Assembly (NCBI RefSeq): GCF_000495835.1
Contig: NZ_AWGC01000009.1
Coordinates: 62,001 to 126,000 of the forward strand
DNA from: Asticcacaulis sp. AC402
GTDB lineage: Bacteria > Pseudomonadota > Alphaproteobacteria > Caulobacterales > Caulobacteraceae
Direction: 5' to 3'
DNA length: 64,000 nucleotides
Shown in pieces: positions 50,993-60,673 of this stretch (position 1 is the first letter of the stretch; every line of letters starts with the position of its first letter). A program made the translations under genes and the position numbers. The notes under the pieces are model-generated. The model was given only the letters and a program-made list of their open reading frames with translations. It was not told the origin of the DNA and did not search any database.

Positions 50993-52115
50993 ATGCGTTT
51001 GGATATCGAGACCTCCGCGTCCGAAATCGAGCAGTCCATCGGACTGCTCAGGAGGCGTCTTTGACTGGGAAGTCGCACTGCGTCGTCTCGACGAACTGAA
51101 TGCCCGGGTCGAAGACCCGACCCTGTGGGACAAGCCCGAGGAAGCCCAGAAGATCAACCGGGAACGCTCCAAACTGAGCGCCTCGATCGAGGCCGTCCGC
51201 ACACTCGAAAAAGACCTCAAGGACGCCATCGAATTCGCAGAACTGGGCGATATGGAAGGCGACGAGAGCCTTATTGAAGAGTCACGCGCCATGCTGAAGG
51301 GGCTGAAAGCCCATGCCGGCCGCGCCGAACTGGAAGCCCTGTTGTCGGGTGAAGCCGATGGCAACGACGCCTATGTCGAAATCAATTCCGGCGCGGGCGG
51401 CACCGAGTCCTGCGACTGGGCCGGCATCCTGATGCGCATGTACACCCGCTGGGCTACGGCTCACGGCATGACCGTCGAGGTCGAGGAAGAGACGTCGGGC
51501 GAACAGGCCGGTATCAAGTCGACCACTCTGATGATCAAGGGCGAAAACGCCTATGGCTGGCTGAAGACAGAGGCCGGTGTCCACCGGCTGGTACGTATCT
51601 CCCCGTTCGATTCCAGCGCCCGCCGCCACACCTCGTTTGCGTCGGTCTGGGTCTATCCGGTGGTCGACGATACCATCGTTATCGATATCAACCCGGCCGA
51701 TGTCCGCACCGACACCTATCGCGCTTCGGGCGCTGGTGGTCAGCACATCAACAAGACCGACTCGGCCGTCCGGCTGACGCATATCCCGACCGGTATTGCG
51801 GTTGCCTGTCAGGCCGGCCGCTCCCAGCACGCCAACCGCGACGAAGCATGGAAGATGTTGCGGGCGCGGCTGTATGAGCAGGAACTGCAAAAGCGCGAGG
51901 CCGCCCAGCAGGCGCTGGAAGACCAGAAGACCGACATCGGCTGGGGACACCAGATCCGGTCGTATGTCCTGCAGCCCTACCAGATGGTCAAGGATCTGCG
52001 CACCAATGTCGAAACTTCCGACAGCCAGGGCGTGCTGGACGGTGATCTCGACGCCTTCATGGGCGCTTCTCTGGCCCAGCGCGTTGGCGTGACCCGCGGC
52101 AACGCCGACGCCTGA
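50993..52115 (+). CDS. prfB: Peptide chain release factor 2, made by programmed +1 frameshift
   Basis: RF2 terminates at UGA and UAA. Translation starts at ATG 50993 (AGGAAG upstream) and runs 23 codons to CTT, followed by an in-frame TGA (51062-51064). Slipping one base forward reads GAC TGG and continues to 52115, giving about 373 residues. The classic elements are present: the Shine-Dalgarno-like AGGAGG, CTT, then TGAC. The body shows the codon-recognition SPF motif ([12 protein letters not shown]) and the catalytic GGQ ([16 protein letters not shown]). It is the usual autoregulatory circuit: low RF2 favours the shift. Confidence 0.97.
51050..51065 (+). promoter_or_regulatory. prfB programmed frameshift site
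   Basis: Sequence AGGAGG-CGT-CTT-TGA-C. The AGGAGG pairs with 16S rRNA to push the ribosome, CTT is the slippery codon and TGA the in-frame stop read by RF2 itself. Spacing from the Shine-Dalgarno-like stretch to CTT is 3 bases, as in the known sites. Confidence 0.96.
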
Positions 52116-52189
52116 TATTGGGCTGTTTCTCCCTTTTCATGGATCGATCATAGCGACGGGCCCGGCCCATGGCTCGCGGACCCGTATTC

Positions 52190-52469
52190 GGACCACGAAT
52201 GAACACGGATTTCCAGTTTGACCGGACGCGACCGCGCAGCGACAGATGGCAGATTTTTTGAAACCGCGAATGAACGCCAATAGACCCGAAAAGGGATCGC
52301 CAAAGGCGTACATGCATACTGTCAGTTGTCGTCACCGTCGGAGTTGGCTAAGAGCATTCGCGCTTATTGGCGTTCATTCGCGGTTTCAAACCTGTGTAGA
52401 TCCCGCTGCACGGAAGTTTGAGGGGGACAGGAAATCCGCGTCTATCCGTGTTTATCCTCGGTTCAAGAC
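52190..52469. repeat. Nested inverted repeat downstream of the YihY gene
   Basis: The best-preserved copy. Outer left arm GACCACGAATGAACACGGAT (52191-52210); outer right arm AATCCGCGTCTATCCGTG and CTCGGTTCAAGAC ending at 52469. Inside lies a perfect 25-bp inner pair, 52257-52281 with 52366-52390 (GAAACCGCGAATGAACGCC and complement). The block fills most of the 365-bp gap between prfB and the YihY gene and stops about 11 bp from the YihY stop. I see no gene in it. Confidence 0.85.
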
Positions 52470-52480
52470 TTTTCCAGTCT

Positions 52481-53494
52481 TTACAGGTCTGGTTTAGCCG
52501 GCTGCGGCTCGGCCTTTGCGATATTGACGACCTCGGCATTGTCAGCGGCGTTGGCGTTGTCGGTCGCCGTGATGTGGGCGGGGGCCTTGCGGCGGCCTTT
52601 CTTAAGGATGATCTGCGCTCCCATGTAGCGCGAGTAAACCTGGGTGAACTCGGCGCCCAGGAAGAAAATCTGCGTTGAATAATAGATCCACACCAGTACG
52701 ACGATCAGAGATCCGGCGGCGCCGTAGGTGCTGGTGAAGGCGCTGTGGGCCAGGTAGGTACCGATCAGAAGCTTGCCAAAGGAAAAGAGCAGGGCGGTTA
52801 TGGCGGCGCCGATCCAGGTGTCGCGCCATTCGATGTGGACGTCCGGAAGGACCTTGAACACCATGGCGAAGACCAGGGTTATGATGACGAACGACACCAG
52901 GGTGTGCAGGAAATGGACGGCAAAACTGAGCGGGATCAGATTCCCGAAAGCTGACGTCACCGCCGGCAGTACCGCCGAAATGACAAGGCCGATCAACAGG
53001 ATGACACCGCCGCCGGCGATCATTACGAAACTGAGTAGCCGCTTTTGGATAAACCAGGTCCAGTGGGCGCTTTCGCGCTCCTCGATGTTCCAGATGGCGT
53101 TGAGCGCATCCTGAAGCTGGGCAAAAAAACTGGTTGCCGAGGCCACGAGGGTTACGATTCCAATGATGGAGGCAATGATATTGGCCTTGGGGTTGCTGGT
53201 ATTGGCCAGGATGGATTGAACAGCGACCGCGCCAGCATCGCCGATCTGTTTGCGAATCTCTTCGAAAAGATAGCCTTCGACAGCTTCGCGCCCGAATGCC
53301 ATGCCGGCGAAGGCGACCACGATCAGCAGCAACGGCCCCATGGACAGCATGGCATAGAAGGCCAGCGCTGCGCCCAGGCGCGGCACCTTGTCGTCGTTCC
53401 ATTCGCGCCCGGTTTCCTTCAGGATGAACCAGAAGGCTTGAAGCGTCAGGGGCGGGCGCGTCTTGGCTTTACGGGCGCGGGGCTTGGGGGGCAT
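52481..53494 (-). CDS. YihY/BrkB-family inner membrane protein
   Basis: A 337-residue polytopic protein of the YihY/virulence factor BrkB family (UPF0761). After a basic N-terminus (PPKPRARKAKTR) come about six hydrophobic helices with the family marks ALAFYAMLSMGPLLLIVVAF, a cytoplasmic or periplasmic EEIRKQIGDAG segment, ALNAIWNIEERE and the C-terminal IYYSTQIFFLGAEFTQVYSR. An Asn/Ala-rich tail follows. Function of the family is unsettled. ATG 53494 is used; the upstream extension to 53671 does not look like protein. Confidence 0.9.
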   Translation of the reverse strand: MPPKPRARKAKTRPPLTLQAFWFILKETGREWNDDKVPRLGAALAFYAMLSMGPLLLIVVAFAGMAFGREAVEGYLFEEIRKQIGDAGAVAVQSILANTSNPKANIIASIIGIVTLVASATSFFAQLQDALNAIWNIEERESAHWTWFIQKRLLSFVMIAGGGVILLIGLVISAVLPAVTSAFGNLIPLSFAVHFLHTLVSFVIITLVFAMVFKVLPDVHIEWRDTWIGAAITALLFSFGKLLIGTYLAHSAFTSTYGAAGSLIVVLVWIYYSTQIFFLGAEFTQVYSRYMGAQIILKKGRRKAPAHITATDNANAADNAEVVNIAKAEPQPAKPDL

Positions 53495-53885
53495 GGGAGG
53501 ATTCGCAGGCGATGAAGCGCAACGGGTAGCATGGTCCGGGCATACTTCTGAACATGAATCGCCCGACGGTAACGATGCCATCGGCCGGTCGCGTTGGTGG
53601 CAGACCCTGGCCCTGGCCCGGCGCAAGGACCGCATGGCGGTGGCTGGAGTGACGACCCGGAACTGGGGCACCGATGATCCCGATCATCCTGGCGGTTCGT
53701 GCGATATCAATTTTCTGATTGGCAAGGGCACGGTCGACGGCAAAACTGGCAAGGTTGCGGCCGGCGGCGTTCCCCTGGCCGACTGGACTGATGACAAGGT
53801 GCCGGCGCGCTGCTTCTCAGACGAAAAAAGCCGGGAACCTCAAAAGGTTTCCCGGCTTCCTTCACAGATTGTGTCAGGTGAGGTT
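53495..53885. other. Gap between the YihY and bactofilin genes, with a possible gene remnant
   Basis: The interval carries the YihY promoter region and the bactofilin terminator (53824-53858). On the plus strand one frame (about 53550-53825) has coding-like third-position GC and no stop, with segments such as WWQTLALARRKDRM and INFLIGKGTVDG. It has no good start or ribosome site and is open past the terminator into antisense bactofilin. I cannot name it; it may be a decayed gene or chance. Confidence 0.3.
53824..53858 (-). terminator. Terminator of the bactofilin operon
   Basis: Long stem AAGCCGGGAACCT / AGGTTTCCCGGCTT (one bulged base, loop CAAA), with an A6 run on the left that becomes a T6 tract on the minus strand. 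It lies 28 bp after the bactofilin stop. Confidence 0.9.
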
Positions 53886-54434
53886 TTACTTCAGGTCACC
53901 CAGGGCGCTGATGTCGTAGGTGCCCAGCGACGGCGAACCGTAGTCGCTGGTCGAAGCGGCAGGCGAACTGACCAACGGGGTCGTGCCGGCCGCAGGCGCC
54001 TCGACGCGGCGCGATTGCAGGCAACGGCCCTGGAAGTAGGCGCCCACGTCTATGGCAAGAGCCTCATGGGTAATGTCCCCTTCGACATAGGCCGTGGCTT
54101 GCAGCTTGATCTGCTTGCCGGTGATCGAACCGACGATGCGACCGCGGACTTCGATGGTGTCGGCCTCGACCTTGCCTTCGATGCTGCCGGACTCCCCGAC
54201 GATAAGGTGGCCGCACTTTACGTCGCCGCGGACGGTTCCGTCGAGGTGCAGGTCGCCGGAGCCGGTGATGTTACCGTCGATGACCAGACCGGAGCCAAGT
54301 CCGGACAGTTTGGCGGCGGCGCGAGGCTGGGTTGCCTGGCTGCGGTTGAAGTTGACCTGAGGCGTCTCGGGGGTCGGCGCCGGGGCCTGCGGCTTGGCAG
54401 CCGGCGGGGCCGGCTTGTTAGTTTTGCTGAACAT
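53886..54434 (-). CDS. bacA: Bactofilin
   Basis: Cytoskeletal protein that polymerises without nucleotide and localises cell-wall enzymes, for example at stalk sites in Caulobacterales. The 182-residue product has a Pro-rich disordered N-terminus (about 1-40), a central right-handed beta-helix domain (about 45-135) built from short repeats (GLVIDGNITGSGDLHLDG, GHLIVGESGSIEGKV, ADTIEVRGRIVGSI) and a Ser/Pro-rich tail. Its start lies inside the end of the M23 peptidase gene (17-bp overlap), so the two are co-expressed. This matches the known bactofilin/M23 pairs. Confidence 0.95.
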   Translation of the reverse strand: MFSKTNKPAPPAAKPQAPAPTPETPQVNFNRSQATQPRAAAKLSGLGSGLVIDGNITGSGDLHLDGTVRGDVKCGHLIVGESGSIEGKVEADTIEVRGRIVGSITGKQIKLQATAYVEGDITHEALAIDVGAYFQGRCLQSRRVEAPAAGTTPLVSSPAASTSDYGSPSLGTYDISALGDLK

Positions 54435-55554
54435 AATCTCCTGCCTTCAAAAAGCGTGCGGGGTTTTGCGGGCGACCGTTCAGCCACACTTCATAATGAA
54501 GGTGGACGCCGGTCGAACGTCCTGTCGAGCCCATCGAACCAACGCGTTGGTCGACGGCCACCTTTTGACCCGTCTTGACGGTAAAGGCAGCCAAGTGAGC
54601 GTAGCGGGTCTTGAATCCGTTGCCGTGGTCAATCTCGACGCACTTGCCGTAGCCGTTACGTACGCCAACAAAAGAGATAACTCCCGGGGCGGTGGAATAG
54701 ATCGGCGTCAGGTAGGCGCCGGAAAAGTCCTGACCACTGTGGAAGCGTGGCGCATGGTTGAACGGGTCGAAGCGAACGCCGAAACCGGAGGTTTCCCGAG
54801 TGCCCAGGGTCGGCCGGCCAAACGGCAGGCGTTCAGCATTGGTTTGCAGGCCACGCATATCCGAGAGATCGTTTGCCGCTCTGGAAACGCGTCGGGCGAA
54901 GTCTTCGTCAACATTGAGCACGGCGGCCAGGGTTTTTGCGTCTTTACCGGCCAATGGGCCGCCCTGTGCACCTGCGAACAAGGTCGGGTTCAAGCCGGCG
55001 AGACGATAGGCGAGACGCAGGCGCTCGGCGCGCGTCTTGGCGAAGGTTTCAGCCTGGCTGACCATCCGTTCCTGCTCGGCACGGATCGCGTAAATGCGCT
55101 CCACAGGCGGCAGAGAATCGTCGACGGGCGCGGGACTTAGCGCCACGGCGGCACCGGGCACACCCTTGAAGTCCTTGAGCAGGCTGACCAGTCCGGCGTG
55201 ACGGTTTTCGACGGTCGTCGCCAGGTCTTCCAGCGAGCCCGAGTTGGCGGTTGCCTGGTTGGTCGCCATGTCAAGACGGGCCTGGCGGTCGGCGATCCAG
55301 CGTTCCGACTGGCGCTTCATCATCAACATCTGGCTTTCGGCGCCACTGCCGTTGGCAGCAGCGAAGAACAGGCTGATGCCGGTTGAGATAGCCAGCCAGG
55401 TCACCAGGGCCGACGCGACAAAGATCATGAAAAACTGTTTGCCAGGACTTAGGACATAGCCCCTGGTCTCTCCGCCGGTGCGGATAAAGAGATGGCGTTC
55501 CGGCAGGATGGATTCCATCCAGTCGCCTAAGCCTTCAGAGCCGTTTTCACTCAT
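54418..55554 (-). CDS. M23 (LytM-type) metallopeptidase paired with bactofilin
   Basis: A 378-residue single-pass membrane protein: short cytoplasmic N-terminus, one membrane helix (about 40-65), a periplasmic coiled coil (about 75-185), and a C-terminal LytM domain with zinc ligands HSGQD (His272, Asp276) and HLHYEVW (351-357). The topology lets it cut peptide cross-links at a site set by cytoplasmic bactofilin. I use ATG 55554 (AGGTGG upstream); a GTG at 55566 is also in frame. Comparable pairs are Csd1/CcmA in Helicobacter and LmdC/BacA in Hyphomonas. Confidence 0.95.
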   Translation of the reverse strand: MSENGSEGLGDWMESILPERHLFIRTGGETRGYVLSPGKQFFMIFVASALVTWLAISTGISLFFAAANGSGAESQMLMMKRQSERWIADRQARLDMATNQATANSGSLEDLATTVENRHAGLVSLLKDFKGVPGAAVALSPAPVDDSLPPVERIYAIRAEQERMVSQAETFAKTRAERLRLAYRLAGLNPTLFAGAQGGPLAGKDAKTLAAVLNVDEDFARRVSRAANDLSDMRGLQTNAERLPFGRPTLGTRETSGFGVRFDPFNHAPRFHSGQDFSGAYLTPIYSTAPGVISFVGVRNGYGKCVEIDHGNGFKTRYAHLAAFTVKTGQKVAVDQRVGSMGSTGRSTGVHLHYEVWLNGRPQNPARFLKAGDYVQQN

Positions 55555-55790
55555 AACTGCCGCCACCTAAACCGTTTATTAATTATGCCTTGGTGATTCG
55601 CAGGGCGCAAGGTTTAACTCGCTTGGCAGTCAAGCCATGCGTCAGGAAAATCATTAAGCTCATCAAAAACAGGAGGTTGATCATAGCGGTTCTTGCTTTC
55701 CGTCCCAATTTGAATGTCGTCTTGTTCGACCTTCAAAATCGATGCCGCCGCCCAGTCCCGTTACTCACATAAGGAAAGCATAAGGGTAAT

Positions 55791-56282
55791 TCAAGGCTGC
55801 AAAGACGTGATGACGGTCAACACTTCGGTGACATGGTTCTTGACCCGAACCTTGCGCCATGCATAGCGCACGCAACCTTCGGGATCGACAATGAAGGTAG
55901 AACGATCCGTACCAAGATATTTTCGACCATAAAGTGATTTCTCCCCCCAGGCGCCCAATGCATTGATAACCGACGTGGTTTCATCTGAAAGCAACGGCAT
56001 TTTGAGGCCGTACTTTCGGATAAATTTCTCGTGTGAGGCGAGACCATCTTTGGACAGTCCGAACAATTTCACCCCACGAATCTCGAATTCGGGCAAGGCT
56101 GCGGAAAATTCGCAGGCCTCGCGGGTGCAGATTTCCGTGTCATCGGTCGGGTAGAGAAACAACACGACCCAATGCCCACGGAGGTCCTGCATGCGGACGA
56201 GTGTGCCATCCGAGGACGGCAGTTCGAAATCAGGAGCCGGGTAGGGCGCAAAAGAAGTTGCCAATTGTGACGATTTCGCCAT
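55791..56282 (-). CDS. bcp: Peroxiredoxin (BCP type)
   Basis: Thiol peroxidase reducing H2O2 and organic peroxides. The 163-residue product has the AhpC/TSA core APDFELPSSDGT, WVVLFLYPTDDTEICTREACEF with the peroxidatic Cys and the second Cys five residues later (the atypical 2-Cys BCP arrangement), and TFIVDPEGCVRYAW. The usual PTPGC is PTDDTEIC here, lengthened and without the Pro. It is divergent from the AsmA-like gene and stands apart from the M23 gene. Confidence 0.93.
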   Translation of the reverse strand: MAKSSQLATSFAPYPAPDFELPSSDGTLVRMQDLRGHWVVLFLYPTDDTEICTREACEFSAALPEFEIRGVKLFGLSKDGLASHEKFIRKYGLKMPLLSDETTSVINALGAWGEKSLYGRKYLGTDRSTFIVDPEGCVRYAWRKVRVKNHVTEVLTVITSLQP

Positions 56283-56385
56283 GACATTGCCTCGCTTAAC
56301 TGTCTAAAGACGAAAATCCCTTATAGAGAGTCATTGCAACTTAACTGCACTGCTTTGGCGGCGCGCGTCCAGACGAAACACCACA

Positions 56386-59300
56386 TTGCTGCCCCAGCCG
56401 GTAAAGAAGATATTCGATATCCTGCACAAACGCCCGCGGCTGTTCGTTTTCGGCTGGCTGCTGGTGATGTTGACGGTCTTTGCCTGGCGTTTGGCGCAGG
56501 GGCCAATCCGCGTTGACGGCATCCGTCCGGTCATTGTGTCGCGTATCGAAACAGCTTTGCCGGGAACCCATGCGGCGATCAAGCACCTGGACCTGGTCTG
56601 GTTCGGCGACGCCCGTGCCGTCGGCTTCCGTTTCGAAGACGTCGACATTCGCGATACCTCGAACCGCACCATCTTCCGCGCCGCCCGCATGGAAACCGCA
56701 CTGGCCGCTGACAGCCTGATCCTGGCCCATTTGGCGCCGGCCCGTCTGACCGCGAGCGACGTCGTCCTGGTCGCCTCCGTCTCGAAGGATGGACGCTATG
56801 AGCTGGGTTTCGACGCCCGCGGCAAGCCGGGTCAGGGACCGGCCGGACTGGACCGCTTTTTTTACGATCTGACGGGACAGGAAAAACTGGGCCGCCCGAT
56901 CAGCTTCGCGCGCCAGATTAGTGTCCGCAACGGTCATTTGCGGTTGATCCAGGAAGGCTCCGGGCTGGACTGGACGGCGAAGATCACGGCCATCGATTTT
57001 TCCAAACTCAGGGGCAGACTGCAAGCGCGTGCCGACCTGAGCATTGGTGGCGCCGACAGCCGCGCCAGCTTCCAGGCCCAGGCCAACGGCCTTGTTGGGC
57101 TTAAACAGGCCAGTATTTCTGCTAATCTCAAACACCTGGTTCCGGCGCGTGTCTTCCCGTCGGTCGGTATAACGCGCCACCTGTCGTCTATCGATGCACC
57201 GGTCAACGGCCTGGCACGCATCGATTACGGCGTTGCCAAGGGGTTCGAAGGCGCCTGGGTAGATCTCGACGCGGGCGCCGGCCACGTCAAGTTCGGCGGT
57301 AACCGTCAGGTCTTCGACAGCGCCCGCATCCGTGCCAGCTATGCCTCGTCCGATCGCACAGCCCTGTTCCAGACATTCCAGTTGCGTTCGCACCTGCTCG
57401 ACACTGACTTGTCTGGCAAGGTGATCATTGAGCCGGCTGATCTCAAAAACAAACGTGACCTGCGCATCACCTTCGATTTTTCCGGGCCGCGCCTGACCGG
57501 CCGTCTTGCTGATGACTTCTCGCGCCAGACCTTGACCGATGCCCATTTCAAGGGCGCCTATATTCCGCGCCAGCGGCGGCTGGAAATCGAAACCGGTAAG
57601 GGCTCGCTCAACGGCGCGCCGTTCGAAAGCCAGGGAGTGGTGTATACGGATGATAAGGGCCGTCTTGGCGCCGACCTGACGGCCCGGATCGATGGCCACT
57701 TTACCAAGGACGAGGTCTTCGCCTTCTGGCCGGAAGACCTGTCTCCCGGTACCCGCAGCGAACTGATCAAGCGGATTCAGGGCGGTGACTACGCCAATGC
57801 CGACTTTGTGCTGAAGGCGCCGCCGGGCCATTTCGAACGGGACCAGCTTCAGGACGAGGACTTGCGTCTCGATTTCGACTTCGACGATCTCGGCCTGATG
57901 ATCGAGGAACGCATGGCACACGCCACAGGCCTGCGCGGCCACGGCACCCTGCGGGGCAACAGCTTTATGATGAATGTCGACGGCGGTCGGCTGGTCGATG
58001 TTGTATTGACCAAGGGCGCGCTGCGGGTGCCCGATTTCCACGACCAGGCGACGCAGACCACCATCTGGCTGGAGGCGCAAGGCAGCGCTGTTGACATCAT
58101 CGAAGCGGTCGACCCCCTGGCCGACGGAAGCCTGGCCGGTGCCGGTCTGACGCGTGAACGGATGCGCGGCCAGGCGACGGTCCGTATCGATATCGCCTTC
58201 CCGACGTTCGGTGTCACCGATGACAATTTCGACCTGCGTTTCGACGGCAAGATCGCCGACGCCGCCCTGACCCAGGCTGCCCTGGGCTGGGATCTGAGCG
58301 ACGGCGACCTGACCGTAAGCGGTGACCTGATGGCCGATCGCATCGTGGTTTCAGGGCAGGCAAAAGTCGGACCCTATGCCGGTGACATTGCCTATAGCAC
58401 CCATTTCGACGATCCGGGCGCGGCGGTCGATTTCACGGGCAGCTTCAACGCCGCTCAATTTGGTGGTTCGCCCCGCGTTCCCGTCGCCATAACCGGTCAT
58501 TTCGCCATGTCAGGCGGCAAGGGCGAGGGGACGGTCGACGCTGACATCTTCCGCGGAAACGTGACCTGGGAGGGCGATGAACTGGAAACCGAGCACGGGC
58601 GCCCGTCGCATGTCGTTATCGAAGGCGTAACCCTGGGCACCGGGATGGAGGCTCAGGGTTTGCCGGTGTTCGAACTCCTGAAGCGCGAACTGCCGACGCG
58701 CATTTCTCTTCTGCGCTCAGGGGATATCTGGGCTGGCGAGGTCGACGCCGAGGCCTTGTCCGGCGACATCGCCTATATCGAAGGCGAGCGCCCGCGTCTG
58801 GTCTACAAGTCCATCATTACTCCGGATGAGGCCCGCGAGCTTGGCTATGGCGGGCTGCCGGTATTCAACGAATCGCGTCACCTGACTGTCAATGTGGCCC
58901 TGGATGACCAGTCCAAGGAAGCCTTGGTCAAGCTCGACGATATCAATGCCGTCCTGGGCTGGTCCGAAGTCGAAGGCAAGGATCAGCTATTGCGCCGTCT
59001 AAGAATGACGGTCCGGCCGGAAGACTGGGAAACGCTCGGCCTGCCTGTGGCCTTCTTTACCCCGATCCGGCCAATTGATGTCACTGCTCTGTGGCAACAG
59101 ACCGGCGGGCACCTGCGCGGCGAGGTGAGACTCCTTGGGGAAGTAGTTGATTTCGAGATGTTTTCTCAAGACGCTCGGGCGATCGACGATCCTTATGGTC
59201 TGCGCGTCCAGGGGCACGTGACCGACGAGGTGCTGCGTGTACTGGGCTACAGCCACGATCCCCTCGAGGTTGCCGGAGATGCCACCTTCGTCTTCAGCCT

Positions 59301-60552
59301 CTACGAAACCCAAGGCCATCCGGCAGCTGTGGTCAATGTTGATGCGATGGGCGCTGCGCTGAGCGTCAAGGCAACCGACTGGGATAAGCCGGTGGGCGAG
59401 GCGGCACGGTTTTCGATCTCCATGGACGACAAGGGCGTAGGCCAGGCCGGCGTCAATCTGTCGCGGATCGTTGGCGCCGGTGACCAGATACGCATAGACG
59501 GCCGGGCGTCGTTCGATTCTGAAGGGAAGCTGGAATTCGCTGATTTTTCTGATCTTTATCTCAGGGATTTCATAGATGTTCGCTACAAGTATTTCGCAAG
59601 TGACGCCTCTGACGTGATCTCGATCACCGGACGGCAACTGGACTTGAGGCCTTGGTTGAAGGGGGCCGACAAGGACGGTAAGCCGATGGCCGGGTCGGTC
59701 CCGGCGCGGGGCGTGACGCGAACCGTCGACGTTCGGCCGGTTCACATTGTCGTCGACCTGGATCAGGTAAAAATGTCGTCCGAAGGCGCTTTCAGCGGCC
59801 TTGCCGCAGATTTGACCTGGGACGGCCGCAGCGGCATGACCGGCGAAGGCCGGGCGGTTACGGCGGACGGAAAACCGGTCACCCTGGCGATGGAATCTCA
59901 GGGCGCCTATAGCCTCTTTAGTATTGTGACCGAGGACCTGGGCAGCGTTATTCGCACCGCGTCAGGTGGGCGGAATGTCTGGGGCGGCGAGGCGGTAATC
60001 GAGGGCGCCTACATGGCTGGCCAGATTGACGCAACGCTGAGAGGTGAGGACATACGCGTCAAGCAGATCCCGGTCATGGCGCAACTGTTGACAGTGGCAT
60101 CCCTGCAGGGGGTGGCGGATACACTGACCGGCGAGGGCATAGCCTTCTCGGATTTCGAGTTCCCGATACGTTACCGCGATCATACCTTGTTCATTGATGA
60201 CGGTTGGGCCGAGGGCGAGGCCATGGGGTTCAGCTTGCGCGGCACAACCAATTTCGAGGCCAAGACCATGGATTTTCGTGGCACTTTGATACCGGCCTAC
60301 CGTGTCAACGCCATTTTCGGCGACCTGGGTTCGAATGGTCTGGGCTTGCTGGGCCTGAAATATGGTTTGGCCGGAACCTATAAGGCGCCAACGCCGATGG
60401 TCGATCCTTTGTCGGTCATTATGCCTGGGTTTATCAAGGTGTGGGAACGCGACCAGATCAAGACAGATCCAATTACGGCTTTGGATCTACCATCGCTCAA
60501 GGGCCGCCTTGCCCAAATACGCGAAGAAAACGAAGCACGGTCAAAGAATTAG
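56386..60552 (+). CDS. Giant AsmA/YhdP-like envelope protein (DUF3971 type)
   Basis: A 1388-residue protein with one N-terminal membrane helix (about 17-37) and a very long periplasmic beta-rich region. AsmA-like proteins of this size (YhdP, TamB, YdbH group) form rod-shaped lipid conduits between the membranes. Repetitive features include many DGxxxG and FDxxGxL strands and the C-terminal AsmA signature LTVASLQGVADTLTGEGI with FRGTLIPAYRVN and GLLGLKYGLAGT. The start is uncertain: TTG 56386 is used and there is no clear ribosome site. It is divergent from the peroxiredoxin gene. Confidence 0.9.
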   Translation: MLPQPVKKIFDILHKRPRLFVFGWLLVMLTVFAWRLAQGPIRVDGIRPVIVSRIETALPGTHAAIKHLDLVWFGDARAVGFRFEDVDIRDTSNRTIFRAARMETALAADSLILAHLAPARLTASDVVLVASVSKDGRYELGFDARGKPGQGPAGLDRFFYDLTGQEKLGRPISFARQISVRNGHLRLIQEGSGLDWTAKITAIDFSKLRGRLQARADLSIGGADSRASFQAQANGLVGLKQASISANLKHLVPARVFPSVGITRHLSSIDAPVNGLARIDYGVAKGFEGAWVDLDAGAGHVKFGGNRQVFDSARIRASYASSDRTALFQTFQLRSHLLDTDLSGKVIIEPADLKNKRDLRITFDFSGPRLTGRLADDFSRQTLTDAHFKGAYIPRQRRLEIETGKGSLNGAPFESQGVVYTDDKGRLGADLTARIDGHFTKDEVFAFWPEDLSPGTRSELIKRIQGGDYANADFVLKAPPGHFERDQLQDEDLRLDFDFDDLGLMIEERMAHATGLRGHGTLRGNSFMMNVDGGRLVDVVLTKGALRVPDFHDQATQTTIWLEAQGSAVDIIEAVDPLADGSLAGAGLTRERMRGQATVRIDIAFPTFGVTDDNFDLRFDGKIADAALTQAALGWDLSDGDLTVSGDLMADRIVVSGQAKVGPYAGDIAYSTHFDDPGAAVDFTGSFNAAQFGGSPRVPVAITGHFAMSGGKGEGTVDADIFRGNVTWEGDELETEHGRPSHVVIEGVTLGTGMEAQGLPVFELLKRELPTRISLLRSGDIWAGEVDAEALSGDIAYIEGERPRLVYKSIITPDEARELGYGGLPVFNESRHLTVNVALDDQSKEALVKLDDINAVLGWSEVEGKDQLLRRLRMTVRPEDWETLGLPVAFFTPIRPIDVTALWQQTGGHLRGEVRLLGEVVDFEMFSQDARAIDDPYGLRVQGHVTDEVLRVLGYSHDPLEVAGDATFVFSLYETQGHPAAVVNVDAMGAALSVKATDWDKPVGEAARFSISMDDKGVGQAGVNLSRIVGAGDQIRIDGRASFDSEGKLEFADFSDLYLRDFIDVRYKYFASDASDVISITGRQLDLRPWLKGADKDGKPMAGSVPARGVTRTVDVRPVHIVVDLDQVKMSSEGAFSGLAADLTWDGRSGMTGEGRAVTADGKPVTLAMESQGAYSLFSIVTEDLGSVIRTASGGRNVWGGEAVIEGAYMAGQIDATLRGEDIRVKQIPVMAQLLTVASLQGVADTLTGEGIAFSDFEFPIRYRDHTLFIDDGWAEGEAMGFSLRGTTNFEAKTMDFRGTLIPAYRVNAIFGDLGSNGLGLLGLKYGLAGTYKAPTPMVDPLSVIMPGFIKVWERDQIKTDPITALDLPSLKGRLAQIREENEARSKN

Positions 60553-60673
60553 AGCTGACAGTTCAGGTACAATGTTTACGATTTTCCCAGGCAGCCAGCC
60601 TGGACCGTCTTTGCCGGGTCTGGTTAAACATTAGAGCTGGACGAGGTTAGCTGGAGCCAAAATGCGGCTCTAA

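Noticed and set aside
53463-54578. Long plus-strand open frame spanning the bactofilin gene
   Set aside because: Most of it is antisense to bactofilin and it crosses a strong terminator; only its first part is noted as a possible remnant.
56341-58080. Long minus-strand open frame (579 codons)
   Set aside because: It is antisense to the AsmA-like gene and reflects its GC-rich codon bias; no start context or recognisable domain.
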